This document shows positions 35,310 through 43,384 of a stretch of 64,000 nucleotides of DNA, one piece after another. Each line of letters begins with the position of its first letter. Positions within the stretch are counted from its first letter, which is position 1. Under the pieces are notes generated by a model. It did no database searches. It was not told the origin of the DNA and worked only from the letters and a program-made list of their open reading frames with translations. This DNA comes from Trinickia soli (GTDB taxonomy: Bacteria; Pseudomonadota; Gammaproteobacteria; Burkholderiales; Burkholderiaceae). The DNA is taken from positions 124,001 to 188,000 of the forward strand of contig NZ_PNYB01000011.1 in assembly GCF_002879855.1 (NCBI RefSeq). The letters run 5' to 3'. The position numbers and the translations under genes were made by a program.

Positions 35310-36350
35310 TTATGCCGCGTGAGGCGCGGTCGAATGATGGGCGTCCCGCGCATGGGCGGCTTGTGCCTGCACGGCAGTCACCGCGATCACATAGTAGACG
35401 TCTTCGCTGCTGCAGCCGCGCGACAGATCGTTGGCGGGGAAGTGCAGCCCCTGCAGTAGCGGGCCGATCGCCTTCGCACCGCCGATGCGTTCGGCAAGTT
35501 TATAGCCGATATTGCCGGCGTCGAGGTTCGGAAAAACGAGCACGTTCGCATGCCCGCCCACCTGGGAATGCTCGATCTTGCGTTCGGCGATTTCGGCCAC
35601 GATCGCCGCGTCCAACTGGACGTCGCCGTCGATGGCCAAACCGGGGCGCAACGATTTCACGCGCTGGGTCGCTTCGATCACCTTGTCGACATGTGCGTGA
35701 TGCGCGCTGCCGCTCGTCGAAAACGACAGCATCGCGACGCGCGGTTCCTCCATCAACAAACTGCGTGCGCTGTCGGCGGCGGCCATGGCGATCTCGGCCA
35801 GTTGCCCGGCGTCGGGATCGACGACGAGCGCGCAGTCGGAAAAAATGAGCCCGCCTTTATAACGGTGGAACGGCTCGCATAACATCATCAGAAAGAAGCT
35901 CGATACGAGCTTGAACGACGGCTCGATGCCGATCAATTGGATCGCCGTGCGAACGACATCGGCGGTCGTATGGACGGCGCCAGCAACGGACCCGTCCGCA
36001 TAGCCGCAGCGCACCATCAGATCGGCGAACACGAGCGGTTTGAGCACTTCGGTTTGTGCGAGCGCTTGCGTCATGCCTTTGGCAGAGCGCAGCGCAACGA
36101 GCTCGCTCGCGAAGCGGGCGCGCCAATCGGAGGTGGCCGGATCGACGAGGGTGATGTCATCCAGCGACAGCGACTCGCGTTCGGCCACGGCGCGGATCGC
36201 ATCGGGCGCGCCGACCAGCGTGATGCGGGCGATACCCTCGCGGCTGGCTCGCGAGGCGGCCGCCAGCACGCGCGGATCTTCGGCTTCGCAGAGCACGATA
36301 CGCATCGGTGCCATGCGCGCGGCTTCGATGATGCGGTTGAGGGCTTTCAT
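35310..36350 (-). CDS. pta: Phosphate acetyltransferase
   Basis: The 346-residue protein is a short-form Pta lacking the N-terminal DRTGG/P-loop regulatory part. Typical blocks are IVLCEAEDPRVLAAA, FADLMVRCGYADGSVAGAVHTT, GLIFSDCALVVDPD, MLSFSTSGSA and NVLVFPNLDAGNIGYKL. It converts acetyl phosphate from Xsc into acetyl-CoA. It follows xsc by 132 bp in the same direction, the standard arrangement in taurine and sulfonate degraders. The last 20 residues are Ala/His-rich and variable. Confidence 0.95.
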   Translation of the reverse strand: MKALNRIIEAARMAPMRIVLCEAEDPRVLAAASRASREGIARITLVGAPDAIRAVAERESLSLDDITLVDPATSDWRARFASELVALRSAKGMTQALAQTEVLKPLVFADLMVRCGYADGSVAGAVHTTADVVRTAIQLIGIEPSFKLVSSFFLMMLCEPFHRYKGGLIFSDCALVVDPDAGQLAEIAMAAADSARSLLMEEPRVAMLSFSTSGSAHHAHVDKVIEATQRVKSLRPGLAIDGDVQLDAAIVAEIAERKIEHSQVGGHANVLVFPNLDAGNIGYKLAERIGGAKAIGPLLQGLHFPANDLSRGCSSEDVYYVIAVTAVQAQAAHARDAHHSTAPHAA

Positions 36351-36482
36351 GGCGTGTCAACTCGAAAGAAGGCGAAAGAAGGGAAGCGTGTCCATTCAAA
36401 AGATGAAAGCGGCCGAGCCGGCGGGTTGATTCGCCGTTCCGGCCGCAAGCTGCAGCGCGCGGGGCCCGCAGCGACGCTACGA

Positions 36483-38300
36483 TCAGACGTAATCCTTGTA
36501 CTTATCGAGCAGGCGCACAGGTTTGGCCAACGCATCGCGACGGAACGGATCGCCCAGCTCACGCGTGCACATGATTTCGATGATCGTCGTCTTGCCTTCG
36601 TTCATCTGCATATCGATGGCACGCTTGAGCGCCGGGCCGACATCTTCGAGCTGATCGACCACGATGCCTTCGGCACCCATCGCACGCCCGATCGCCGCGA
36701 AGCTTTGATTGTCGAGCTCGCCCGCCACGAAGCGGCGGTTGTAGAAGTCGACCTGGTTTTTCTTTTCCGCGCCCCACTGCCGGTTGTGGAACACGACGGC
36801 CGTCACGGGAATGCCGTGCCGCACGCAGGTCATCGTTTCCATCAGGCTCATGCCCCATGCGCCGTCGCCGGCATACGAGACCGCCGGGCGATGCGGAGCC
36901 GCCACCTTCGCGCCGATGATGGTCGGGAACGCGTAGCCGCAATTGCCCCAGCTCATCGCCGCGAAGAAGCTGCGCGGCTTGTTGAAGCGCAGGTAGCTGT
37001 TCGCGACCGAATTGATGTTGCCGATGTCGGTGGACACCATCACGTCCTCGGGCATCGCTTTCTCGAGTTCGCGCAACACTTGCCGCGGATGCAGGTACTG
37101 GCCGCCGTTGAACGTGCGCTCGTGCTTCTGTTCCTCGATCATGTCGAGGCTGTACGGGTCGAGCTCGTGCGTCCAGCCGTCAAGTTCCTTTTCCCACGTC
37201 GCTTTCTCGGTCGAGATCTGGTCGGCCCGCTCGCTGCGCGTGGCGTCGCAAGCGAGCTTGCGATCGGCCAATCGTTGCGTGAGCGCGATGGCCGAGGCTT
37301 TGGCGTCGCCGCAGATGCCGACCGAGATCTTCTTCACGAGGCCGAGCATTTTATGGTCGGCATCGATCTGGATGATCTTCGCTTCCTTCGGCCAATAATC
37401 CATGCCGTGCTGCGGCAGCGTGCCGAACGGCCCGAGACGCGAACCGAGCGCAATCACGACATCGGCGCGCGAGAGCAGCTTCATCGCGGCTTTGGAGCCC
37501 TGATAGCCGAGCGGGCCGCACCACAACGGGTGGTTCGCCGGGAACGAATCGTTGTGCAGGTAGCTGTTGACGACCGGCGCGCCGAGACGTTCGGCCAGCG
37601 CCTTGCACTCTTCGACCGCATCGGCCATGACCACGCCGCCGCCCGAAATGATCACGGGAAACCTGGCTTGCGCGATGAGGTCGGCCGCTTCATCGAGGCT
37701 TTGAGCGCCGCCGGGGCCGCGGTCAAGTCTGCGCGGTTGCGGAATCTCGACTTTGACCTTGCCGTAGAAGTAGTCGCGCGGGATGTTCAGCTGCGTCGGT
37801 CCCATCTCGGCTTGCGCGCGGTCGAAGCAGCGCGCCGTGAATTCGGCCATGCGTGCCGGATGCGTGACGTGGCCTTGATACTTCGTGAATTCCTGGAACA
37901 TCGGCAATTGATTTGCTTCCTGGAAGCCGCCGAGTCCGATGCCCATCGTCCCTGCTTCGGGGGTGACGATCACGACGGGGCTGTGCGCCCAATAGGCGGC
38001 CGCGATGGCCGTGACGCAATTGCTGATGCCTGGGCCGTTCTGACCGATCACGACGCCGTGACGGCCCGATACGCGGGCATAGCCGTCCGCCATATGGCCC
38101 GCGCCCTGTTCGTGGACCACAGGGATCAGGCGAATGCCGGCCGGCGCGAAGATGTCCATCGCGTCCATGAAGGCGGAGCCCATGATGCCGAACATGTCGG
38201 TTACGCCGTTGGCTGCAAGCGTTTCGACGAACGCCTCGGAAGGCGTCATCTCTTGCGGGCCGTCGGCAGTTGTAGGTTGGGGGCGGTTTTGTTCGCTCAT
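36483..38300 (-). CDS. xsc: Sulfoacetaldehyde acetyltransferase
   Basis: The 605-residue thiamine-diphosphate enzyme has the three domains of the acetolactate-synthase fold. The Glu activating the cofactor is in VVHEQGAGHMADGYAR, and the ThDP motif runs from GDGAWGMSLMET to VVFHNRQWG. Xsc-specific stretches include IPRDYFYGKVKVEIP, GLGGFQEANQLPMF and the C-terminal LGDPFRRDALAKPVR. It converts sulfoacetaldehyde and phosphate to acetyl phosphate and sulfite. It is the point where taurine, isethionate and sulfoacetate branches of this island meet. pta lies directly downstream. Confidence 0.97.
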   Translation of the reverse strand: MSEQNRPQPTTADGPQEMTPSEAFVETLAANGVTDMFGIMGSAFMDAMDIFAPAGIRLIPVVHEQGAGHMADGYARVSGRHGVVIGQNGPGISNCVTAIAAAYWAHSPVVIVTPEAGTMGIGLGGFQEANQLPMFQEFTKYQGHVTHPARMAEFTARCFDRAQAEMGPTQLNIPRDYFYGKVKVEIPQPRRLDRGPGGAQSLDEAADLIAQARFPVIISGGGVVMADAVEECKALAERLGAPVVNSYLHNDSFPANHPLWCGPLGYQGSKAAMKLLSRADVVIALGSRLGPFGTLPQHGMDYWPKEAKIIQIDADHKMLGLVKKISVGICGDAKASAIALTQRLADRKLACDATRSERADQISTEKATWEKELDGWTHELDPYSLDMIEEQKHERTFNGGQYLHPRQVLRELEKAMPEDVMVSTDIGNINSVANSYLRFNKPRSFFAAMSWGNCGYAFPTIIGAKVAAPHRPAVSYAGDGAWGMSLMETMTCVRHGIPVTAVVFHNRQWGAEKKNQVDFYNRRFVAGELDNQSFAAIGRAMGAEGIVVDQLEDVGPALKRAIDMQMNEGKTTIIEIMCTRELGDPFRRDALAKPVRLLDKYKDYV

Positions 38301-38396
38301 TGGGTGTCTCCGGTCATCGTTTAGCGAAAGGCATGATTTCCGATCCTATGCGACGCCTATGTCGGGTCAAGCCATTCCGATGCGCGATGACGAAAT

Positions 38397-38423
38397 TGAA
38401 ATGAAATGAAATGATTCGTTTCA
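38397..38423. promoter_or_regulatory. TGAAA direct repeats and inverted repeat upstream of xsc
   Basis: Three TGAAA units in tandem (starting 38397, 38402 and 38407) end in an inverted repeat, TGAAA at 38407-38411 and TTTCA at 38419-38423 with a 7-bp centre. It lies about 100 bp upstream of xsc and resembles IclR-type operators. The binder could be either IclR protein of the island. Confidence 0.5.
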
Positions 38424-38471
38424 AAAGAGGCGCTCGCGCGGTGCCATGCAGTGCGCGCTTGCGCGCATTCG

Positions 38472-38882
38472 TCAGTTGGCGCTCGCCTGCTTCGGCCGTT
38501 CCTTGCGGAACGCGCGCTTGACGGCGATCAGTCCGTCGCGAAACTCGAACAGGTCGCAGCCTTCTGCTTCGATGCGCCAGCCCTCGGTGTGCGTGCCGGA
38601 AAACACCCATTCGGAGACGCCGCGATCGCCGACGACATAGTGGCGTCCGTTACCCCAATGCGCGTCGGGAAAGGCGGCAAAGACGGCTTCGAACGCCATC
38701 CGTACTGCGTCCCGGCCGACGAAGCGGGTGCCATAGACATCGGGGCCCGCGGCGGCGTCGAATACGCAGTCTTCGGTCATGAAGCCCATCAGCGCGGTTG
38801 CGTCATGGCGGTTGAACGCGTCGGAAAACGCGGCGAGCGTGTCGGCCGTGACGGCGCACGGGGCGATGGACGTTTCTGTCAT
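38472..38882 (-). CDS. SnoaL-like (NTF2-fold) protein
   Basis: ATG 38882 follows AGGAGACTTC and gives 136 residues. The pattern fits the SnoaL/NTF2-like family: AFSDAFNRHDATALMGFM, EDCVFD, FVGRDAVRMAFEAVFAAFPD and a C-terminal CDLFEFRDGLIAVKRAF. Such proteins are small cone-shaped enzymes or binding proteins. It is upstream of xsc in the same direction, with 171 bp between them. A link to sulfonate metabolism is suggested only by location. Confidence 0.75.
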   Translation of the reverse strand: MTETSIAPCAVTADTLAAFSDAFNRHDATALMGFMTEDCVFDAAAGPDVYGTRFVGRDAVRMAFEAVFAAFPDAHWGNGRHYVVGDRGVSEWVFSGTHTEGWRIEAEGCDLFEFRDGLIAVKRAFRKERPKQASAN

Positions 38883-39197
38883 TGAAGTCTCCTGAAGGGG
38901 GGTGGCGAGCCGCAAACCGCATCCATGCACGGCGGGCCCATTGGATAGGGAATACGTTAATGGGGGTTCGCATAGGCCGGTAGCGCCAGTTTTGCGCTTT
39001 CGCCTGGTCCAGGCTCACGCCGCGGCAAGCCGGCGGTGCGCCCCGCCAGCGCCGGGCGCACTGGACCCATCGGATCTGTTCGCCTGGCACTACCCGGTCT
39101 TTTAATGTTTGACAATGCTTGACTAAACGGGCGAGCCGGCGATTGCGAACCATGGCTGGAGACAAGACCCGTTCGCAGGTGACGGCGCTGACTATAC

Positions 39198-39293
39198 TTT
39201 TATCAGCGCTTTTATCAGCGGTATTAAGAACGCTGTTATCAGCGGTTATATCAGCGCTCGTATCAGCGCGCTTATCAGCAGTTTCGACAGCAG
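39198..39293. repeat. 12-bp tandem array (TATCAGC core), 8 units, upstream of tauC
   Basis: TATCAGC occurs at 39201, 39213, 39237, 39249, 39261 and 39273, each exactly 12 bp from the next slot; the slots at 39225 (TAAGAAC) and 39285 (CGACAGC) hold degenerate copies. The array lies in the 474-bp region (38883-39356) between the divergent SnoaL-like and tauC genes, ending about 64 bp before tauC. Nothing else recognisable lies in that region. It could be a multi-site operator or a simple slippage product. Confidence 0.8.
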
Positions 39294-39356
39294 CGACTCC
39301 ATTACGGCTGCGTAGTGGCGACCTGAAGTCAGGATCTGCAACTCCAGGAGACAGCA

Positions 39357-40217
39357 GTGAGAGCGAGAGCACTAACTGAGCACGGCAAGACGATGAAGCC
39401 ACCTGCGCGCCCCCCCGGCGAATCATGGATCAAACTGCGCCTGATGAGTTCGACCGCGAGATCATACGGATTGACCGCCGCCGTTCTGGTAGTAGCCGTT
39501 CTGTTGTGGGAGGCGGTTTCGATGGCAGGGATCTTCCCTGCGTTCGCGTTGCCTTCGCCGGTTGCCGTCTGGCAGTCGTTCGTCGACATCGTGCGTGACG
39601 GCTATGGCGGACAGTCGCTGATGAGCGACATTCTGATCAGTTGCTTTCGCATTCTCATCGGCTTTGTCGGCGCTGTCGCGATCGGCGTGCCGGTCGGGCT
39701 GTTGATGTCGCGCAACAAGCTCATCTTCGACCTCATCGACCCGCTGTTGCAGTTCGTGCGACCGGTGCCGCCGCTTGCCTATATTCCGCTGCTCGTCGTC
39801 TGGTTCGGCATCGGGGAGTTGCCGAAGGCGATCCTGATTCTGGTCGGCACGATCCCGGTCATCATCATCGGCACGATGTCGGGGGTCAAGAGCACGCCGG
39901 CCCTGCGGATTTCGGTTGCCCGCACGCTGGGCGCAACCAACGCGCAAATCTTCCGACGAATCGTGCTGCCTTCCGCGATGCCCGAGATTTTTACGGCGAT
40001 GCGCGTCGGGATCGGCGTGGCCTGGACGTGTCTGGTCGCCGCCGAACTGATCGCCGCGAGCAGCGGGCTCGGCTGGCTCGTTCAGTTCGCCGGGCAAGCG
40101 TTGCAGGTCGGCGTCGTGATTGTGGGCATCGTCATCATCGGGGTGATCGGCTATGCCATGGAGCTGGCGATACGCAAGCTCGAGAATTGGGTCGTGCCCT
40201 GGCGCGGGCATGACTGA
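39357..40217 (+). CDS. tauC: Taurine/sulfonate ABC transporter permease
   Basis: GTG 39357 follows CCAGGAG and gives 286 residues with about six membrane segments. The binding-protein-dependent permease signature is the EAA loop near RTLGATNAQIFRRIVLPSAMP. ALPSPVAVWQSF and FVRPVPPLAYIPLLVVWFG are typical of the TauC/SsuC branch. It forms the inner-membrane channel for taurine or related sulfonates with TauA and TauB. The gene order here is C-A-B. An array of 12-bp repeats precedes it. Confidence 0.9.
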   Translation: MRARALTEHGKTMKPPARPPGESWIKLRLMSSTARSYGLTAAVLVVAVLLWEAVSMAGIFPAFALPSPVAVWQSFVDIVRDGYGGQSLMSDILISCFRILIGFVGAVAIGVPVGLLMSRNKLIFDLIDPLLQFVRPVPPLAYIPLLVVWFGIGELPKAILILVGTIPVIIIGTMSGVKSTPALRISVARTLGATNAQIFRRIVLPSAMPEIFTAMRVGIGVAWTCLVAAELIAASSGLGWLVQFAGQALQVGVVIVGIVIIGVIGYAMELAIRKLENWVVPWRGHD

Positions 40218-40242
40218 AACCACCCGTCGAGGAGACGAAAAG

Positions 40243-41262
40243 ATGAAAACGAAAAGTGTGATTCAAGGCGCAGCCGCGGTGCTGCTGGTGATGAGCTCGC
40301 TGGTTGCCGGTGTGTCCCACGCCCAGAGCAAGCCGAAAGTGATCATCGGCTACGAGGACAACGGCGCAGACCCCTACATGGTGTCGATGGCGGAGCATAT
40401 GTTCGAACGTCATATGAACGCCGACGTCGAGTACAAAATGTTCAGCTCGGGCCCGGCGGCAATGAGCGCGCTCGCATCGAACAGCCTGACGTTCATGTGC
40501 GGCATCGGCGTACCGCCGCTTGTCACGGCCATCGCTCAAGGCCTGCCGATGACGATCGTCTACAACCAGGAGCGCTATACGAACGCTGCCGGCATCGTGG
40601 TCACGCCGAAGAGCGGAATTCACGACGTAGCGGGCCTGCAAGGCAAGAAGATCGCGATCGTCGCCGGCTCGCAGGCTTCGTTCGAATTGGCGACGTTTCT
40701 GGCCGAGGCGCATGTGCCGTACTCGTCGGTGACGCAGATCAACATGGCGCCGCCGCAGATGCGCACGTCGTGGGTCACGGGTGCGATCGATGCCGCGATC
40801 GTCTGGGACCCCGTCTTCAGCGCACTGCGCGCAGCTGGCGGTAAGACGATCAAAACCGACGGCGATCTGCCGCGCAGCGCGTCGAGCTACAACGTCTGCA
40901 TCGCCAACGCCGAATGGGCCAAAGCGCATCCTGATCTCGTGCGTGGCTTCGTCGCGGCGCTCGACGAAGGCTATCAGGTCACGCAATCGAATCGCGACCG
41001 TGCCATCGCCGAAATGGCGCGCCAAACCGGCGTCACAGTGGCGGTCGCGCAAAGTGAGCTGGCCGGGTACGAGTTGTTTTCAGGTGCGGACCAGACGACA
41101 CCGAAGGTCATGGGGTCGGGGGCGGGCGTGACGAAATCGGCGACGTACGAGACGTTGGTCAATACGGCCAAGGTGCTTAAAACGATCGGTCGCATTCAAT
41201 CCGTGCCGAGCAGTTTCGAGGTGAACGTTGCGCCGCAGTATTCGCAATCGCTAGCCCATTGA
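40243..41262 (+). CDS. tauA: Taurine/sulfonate ABC transporter substrate-binding protein
   Basis: ATG 40243 follows GGAGACG and gives 339 residues. A signal peptide with a hydrophobic core (AAAVLLVMSSLVAGV) ends at SHAQ. The mature part is a TauA-like periplasmic binding domain: KVIIGYEDNGADPY, AMSALASNSLTFMCGIG, GLQGKKIAIVAGSQASFEL and GAIDAAIVWDPVFSAL. It captures taurine or a similar sulfonate and delivers it to TauC. It lies 25 bp after tauC and 32 bp before tauB. Confidence 0.9.
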   Translation: MKTKSVIQGAAAVLLVMSSLVAGVSHAQSKPKVIIGYEDNGADPYMVSMAEHMFERHMNADVEYKMFSSGPAAMSALASNSLTFMCGIGVPPLVTAIAQGLPMTIVYNQERYTNAAGIVVTPKSGIHDVAGLQGKKIAIVAGSQASFELATFLAEAHVPYSSVTQINMAPPQMRTSWVTGAIDAAIVWDPVFSALRAAGGKTIKTDGDLPRSASSYNVCIANAEWAKAHPDLVRGFVAALDEGYQVTQSNRDRAIAEMARQTGVTVAVAQSELAGYELFSGADQTTPKVMGSGAGVTKSATYETLVNTAKVLKTIGRIQSVPSSFEVNVAPQYSQSLAH

Positions 41263-41294
41263 ACTTGATTGAGCCAGTCGCGTAGGAGACGAAC

Positions 41295-42032
41295 TTGAAC
41301 ATCGTCATCGATTCCCTGTACAAGACGTTCGGCGCCACATCGGCGCTCGAAAATATCAACCTTCAGTTCCAAGGCGGTGAATTCGTCACGGTGCTCGGCT
41401 CATCGGGATGCGGCAAGACCACCTTGCTGCATCTGCTGGCGGGTCTCACGTCGCCTTCCGGCGGCAATATCTATATCGACGGGGAAGTGAAGAACGAACC
41501 CGGCGCGGACCGCGTCGTCGTCTTTCAGCAGGCGGGGCTCTTTCCATGGCTCAGCGTCGAAGAGAACATCGAGTTCGGCCTTTCGCTGCATGGCGTGCCC
41601 AAAGCCGAGCGCCACCGTGCGTCGGCGGAGATTCTGCATACGATCGGACTGGAGGCATTCGCGCAGCACAAGCCCTATGAGCTTTCGGGTGGGATGCAGC
41701 AGCGCGTCGCGATAGCGCGTGCGCTCGTCATGCGGCCGAAGGTGTTGCTGATGGACGAACCGTTCGGCGCGTTGGATGCGCAAACACGCGCCGCAATGCA
41801 GACGTTCCTGACCGCACTCTGGGATCAGTTGCAATGCACGATCGTGTTCATCACGCACGACATCGATGAGGCGGTCTTCCTGGGTACGCGCCTCGTCGTG
41901 CTTTCGGCGCGACCCGGGCGCGTGGCGCTCGATGTGCCGATCGAACTGGCCCGCCCGCGTACGCCCGAGGTTGCGTTCGACCCTCACTTCCTCGAACTGA
42001 AGAAGCGGGCGATGGAAATCCTCGCGCATTAG
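41295..42032 (+). CDS. tauB: Taurine/sulfonate ABC transporter ATPase
   Basis: The start is TTG 41295, supported by TAGGAGACG upstream. The 245-residue ATPase has Walker A GSSGCGKTT, a Q-loop in VVFQQAGLFPW, the signature LSGGMQQRV, Walker B VLLMDEPFGALD and the switch His in FITHDIDEA. It powers TauAC transport. A strong terminator follows. Confidence 0.93.
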   Translation: MNIVIDSLYKTFGATSALENINLQFQGGEFVTVLGSSGCGKTTLLHLLAGLTSPSGGNIYIDGEVKNEPGADRVVVFQQAGLFPWLSVEENIEFGLSLHGVPKAERHRASAEILHTIGLEAFAQHKPYELSGGMQQRVAIARALVMRPKVLLMDEPFGALDAQTRAAMQTFLTALWDQLQCTIVFITHDIDEAVFLGTRLVVLSARPGRVALDVPIELARPRTPEVAFDPHFLELKKRAMEILAH

Positions 42033-42071
42033 GCGAGCGTCAGTGCAGCATTGAACGTTCGTCAGACGTCA

Positions 42072-42108
42072 GACGCGCATTGCACCCACTGTGATGCGCG
42101 TCCTTTTT
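42072..42108 (+). terminator. Rho-independent terminator after tauB
   Basis: A 9-bp perfect stem (GACGCGCAT at 42072-42080, ATGCGCGTC at 42094-42102) is followed by C and five T. It ends the tauCAB operon just before the convergent IclR gene. Confidence 0.85.
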
Positions 42109-42127
42109 GCGCGTCGATCTTGTTTCG

Positions 42128-42943
42128 TCAGGCACGCTCGTTCAAATGCAACAGCGGTGCAAGGCGGCTCGCGGCAAGCTTCATTTGCGGCACTGCCTTG
42201 AGCAGATCTTCGAGCGTTGCGCGTGCCGTCGGCGCGTGAACGGCCAGCGCGGCAAACGTATGGCTGGCAGCCGTGTCCTTGATCGGCACGGCCACCGCCA
42301 CCATGCCGCGCACGAATTCCTCATTGTCGATTCCGACGCCCCGCGTTGCGAGCCGATCGAGCTCGGCTGCTAGCGCATGCGCATCGGTCAAGGTCCGATA
42401 CGTCATTTTCTTGAGCGTCATGCGCGCGAGCATCGCGTTGCGTTCTAGCGGCGTCATCTGCGAAAGAAACAGCTTGCCGCTGGCGGTGCAATGCAGCGGC
42501 ACGCGCATGCCGGGCCGCATTTCCAGGCGCAGGGGCTCGTCCGTTTCGACCCGCTCGATATAGAGCACGGTATCGTTGTCGAGCGCCGTCAGATTGCACG
42601 TTTCGCCCAGCACCTCCACGAGCGCGCGCAACACCGAGCGGCATCCGCGCGTAAACGTATTGTTCGACAACGTCGCCAACGCGAACTGCGCCGCGCGAGG
42701 GCCGAGCGCGATGGCGCGATCGTGGCCGCGCGAGTCGGGCATATGCAGCACATAGCCGCGTTGCTCGAGCGACTCGATCATGCGCAACAGCGTGGCTTTC
42801 GGAATATGCAGACGCGCCGACAGCTGAGACAGCGTGTAGGGCTGCCCCGCCGAAGCGAGGGTTTCGAGCACGGCGAGCGCGCGCAGCACGCGTGCGTCGT
42901 CGGTGGGCGAGGCGTCGGGCGTTCGATCGATATGGGCGGCCAT
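42128..42943 (-). CDS. IclR-family transcriptional regulator
   Basis: The 271-residue protein has a winged helix (LAVLETLASAGQPYTLSQLS, IPKATLLRMIESL) and an IclR effector domain (LGETCNLTALDNDTVLYIERV, CTASGKLFLSQM, GIDNEEFVRGMVAVAVPI). It resembles the SauR-like protein of this window, suggesting both sense related ligands. It lies between tauCAB and the flavoprotein gene and is divergent from the latter. Its promoter side contains paired TGGTACA/TGGTTCA-like boxes (about 42977-42997) that may be its own operator. The ligand is unknown. Confidence 0.85.
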   Translation of the reverse strand: MAAHIDRTPDASPTDDARVLRALAVLETLASAGQPYTLSQLSARLHIPKATLLRMIESLEQRGYVLHMPDSRGHDRAIALGPRAAQFALATLSNNTFTRGCRSVLRALVEVLGETCNLTALDNDTVLYIERVETDEPLRLEMRPGMRVPLHCTASGKLFLSQMTPLERNAMLARMTLKKMTYRTLTDAHALAAELDRLATRGVGIDNEEFVRGMVAVAVPIKDTAASHTFAALAVHAPTARATLEDLLKAVPQMKLAASRLAPLLHLNERA

Positions 42944-43040
42944 GCGTCATCCGTCCGTGGCTGGCGACCACGAAAATGAACCATTTTGTACCAGATTCAT
43001 AGCGTGATCCAGGAAGCGCCGTCTGCCTATGCTCGTTTAT

Positions 43041-43088
43041 GCCGATGCCGATGCCGATGCCGATGCCGATGCCGATGCCGATGCCGAT
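43041..43088. repeat. Hexanucleotide microsatellite (GCCGAT)x8
   Basis: Eight perfect GCCGAT units lie in the 42944-43244 region between the IclR gene and the small frame before the flavoprotein gene. If translated in the plus direction they would give an Ala-Asp repeat, but no ribosome site supports that. Unit gain or loss would change promoter spacing by 6 bp without a frameshift. Confidence 0.85.
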
Positions 43089-43244
43089 GCCAGCGCCGCG
43101 GCGACGCCTGCCGCGCTGGTCCAAGCGAATTGCTCTCACTGGTCCTACCGAGCCGAAATTGGCCTGACTAGACTTTCTTCAACAGATCGCGCAGGGCAGC
43201 CTGGCTTGCGCGAAAAGACAAAAGAGACCGATCAGGAGGCAGGC

Positions 43245-43373
43245 ATGGCCGACGGATACGCCGCAGCGCCCGCCGATGCAGCGAGGCCTCACCGTCTCGC
43301 CGCGCGCGCAAAGCATTCGCGCGATGCCGCCGCGCCGCGCGTCAAGACGCGCGCAGCCTCCGTCAATTATTAG
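43245..43373 (+). CDS. Small basic protein, 42 residues, upstream of the flavoprotein
   Basis: ATG 43245 has an excellent GGAGGC site, and the stop is 11 bp before the flavoprotein start. The product is Ala-rich and basic (MADGYAAAPADAARPHR onwards, ending RAASVNY). No family is recognised. Tight spacing implies co-translation with the flavoprotein. It could be a small partner subunit, comparable in idea to TauX of taurine dehydrogenase, or a leader frame; sequence does not decide. Confidence 0.45.
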   Translation: MADGYAAAPADAARPHRLAARAKHSRDAAAPRVKTRAASVNY

Positions 43374-43384
43374 GAGTCCTTAGC

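Noticed and set aside
35937-38324. Long plus-strand open frame (795 codons) antisense to xsc/pta
   Set aside because: It is a codon-phase shadow of xsc in high-GC DNA; its product is low-complexity and matches no family.
39198-39293. CRISPR-like array
   Set aside because: Units are 12 bp with no spacers and no cas genes are near.
38803-39426. Minus-strand frame containing a Thr/Ser-Ala-Asp-Lys tetrapeptide repeat
   Set aside because: The repeat is simply the 12-bp DNA array read in frame; the frame overlaps the SnoaL gene and has no ribosome site.
43029-43244. Upstream extension of the 42-residue frame encoding an Ala-Asp repeat
   Set aside because: The start at 43029 lacks a ribosome site, while ATG 43245 has a strong one.
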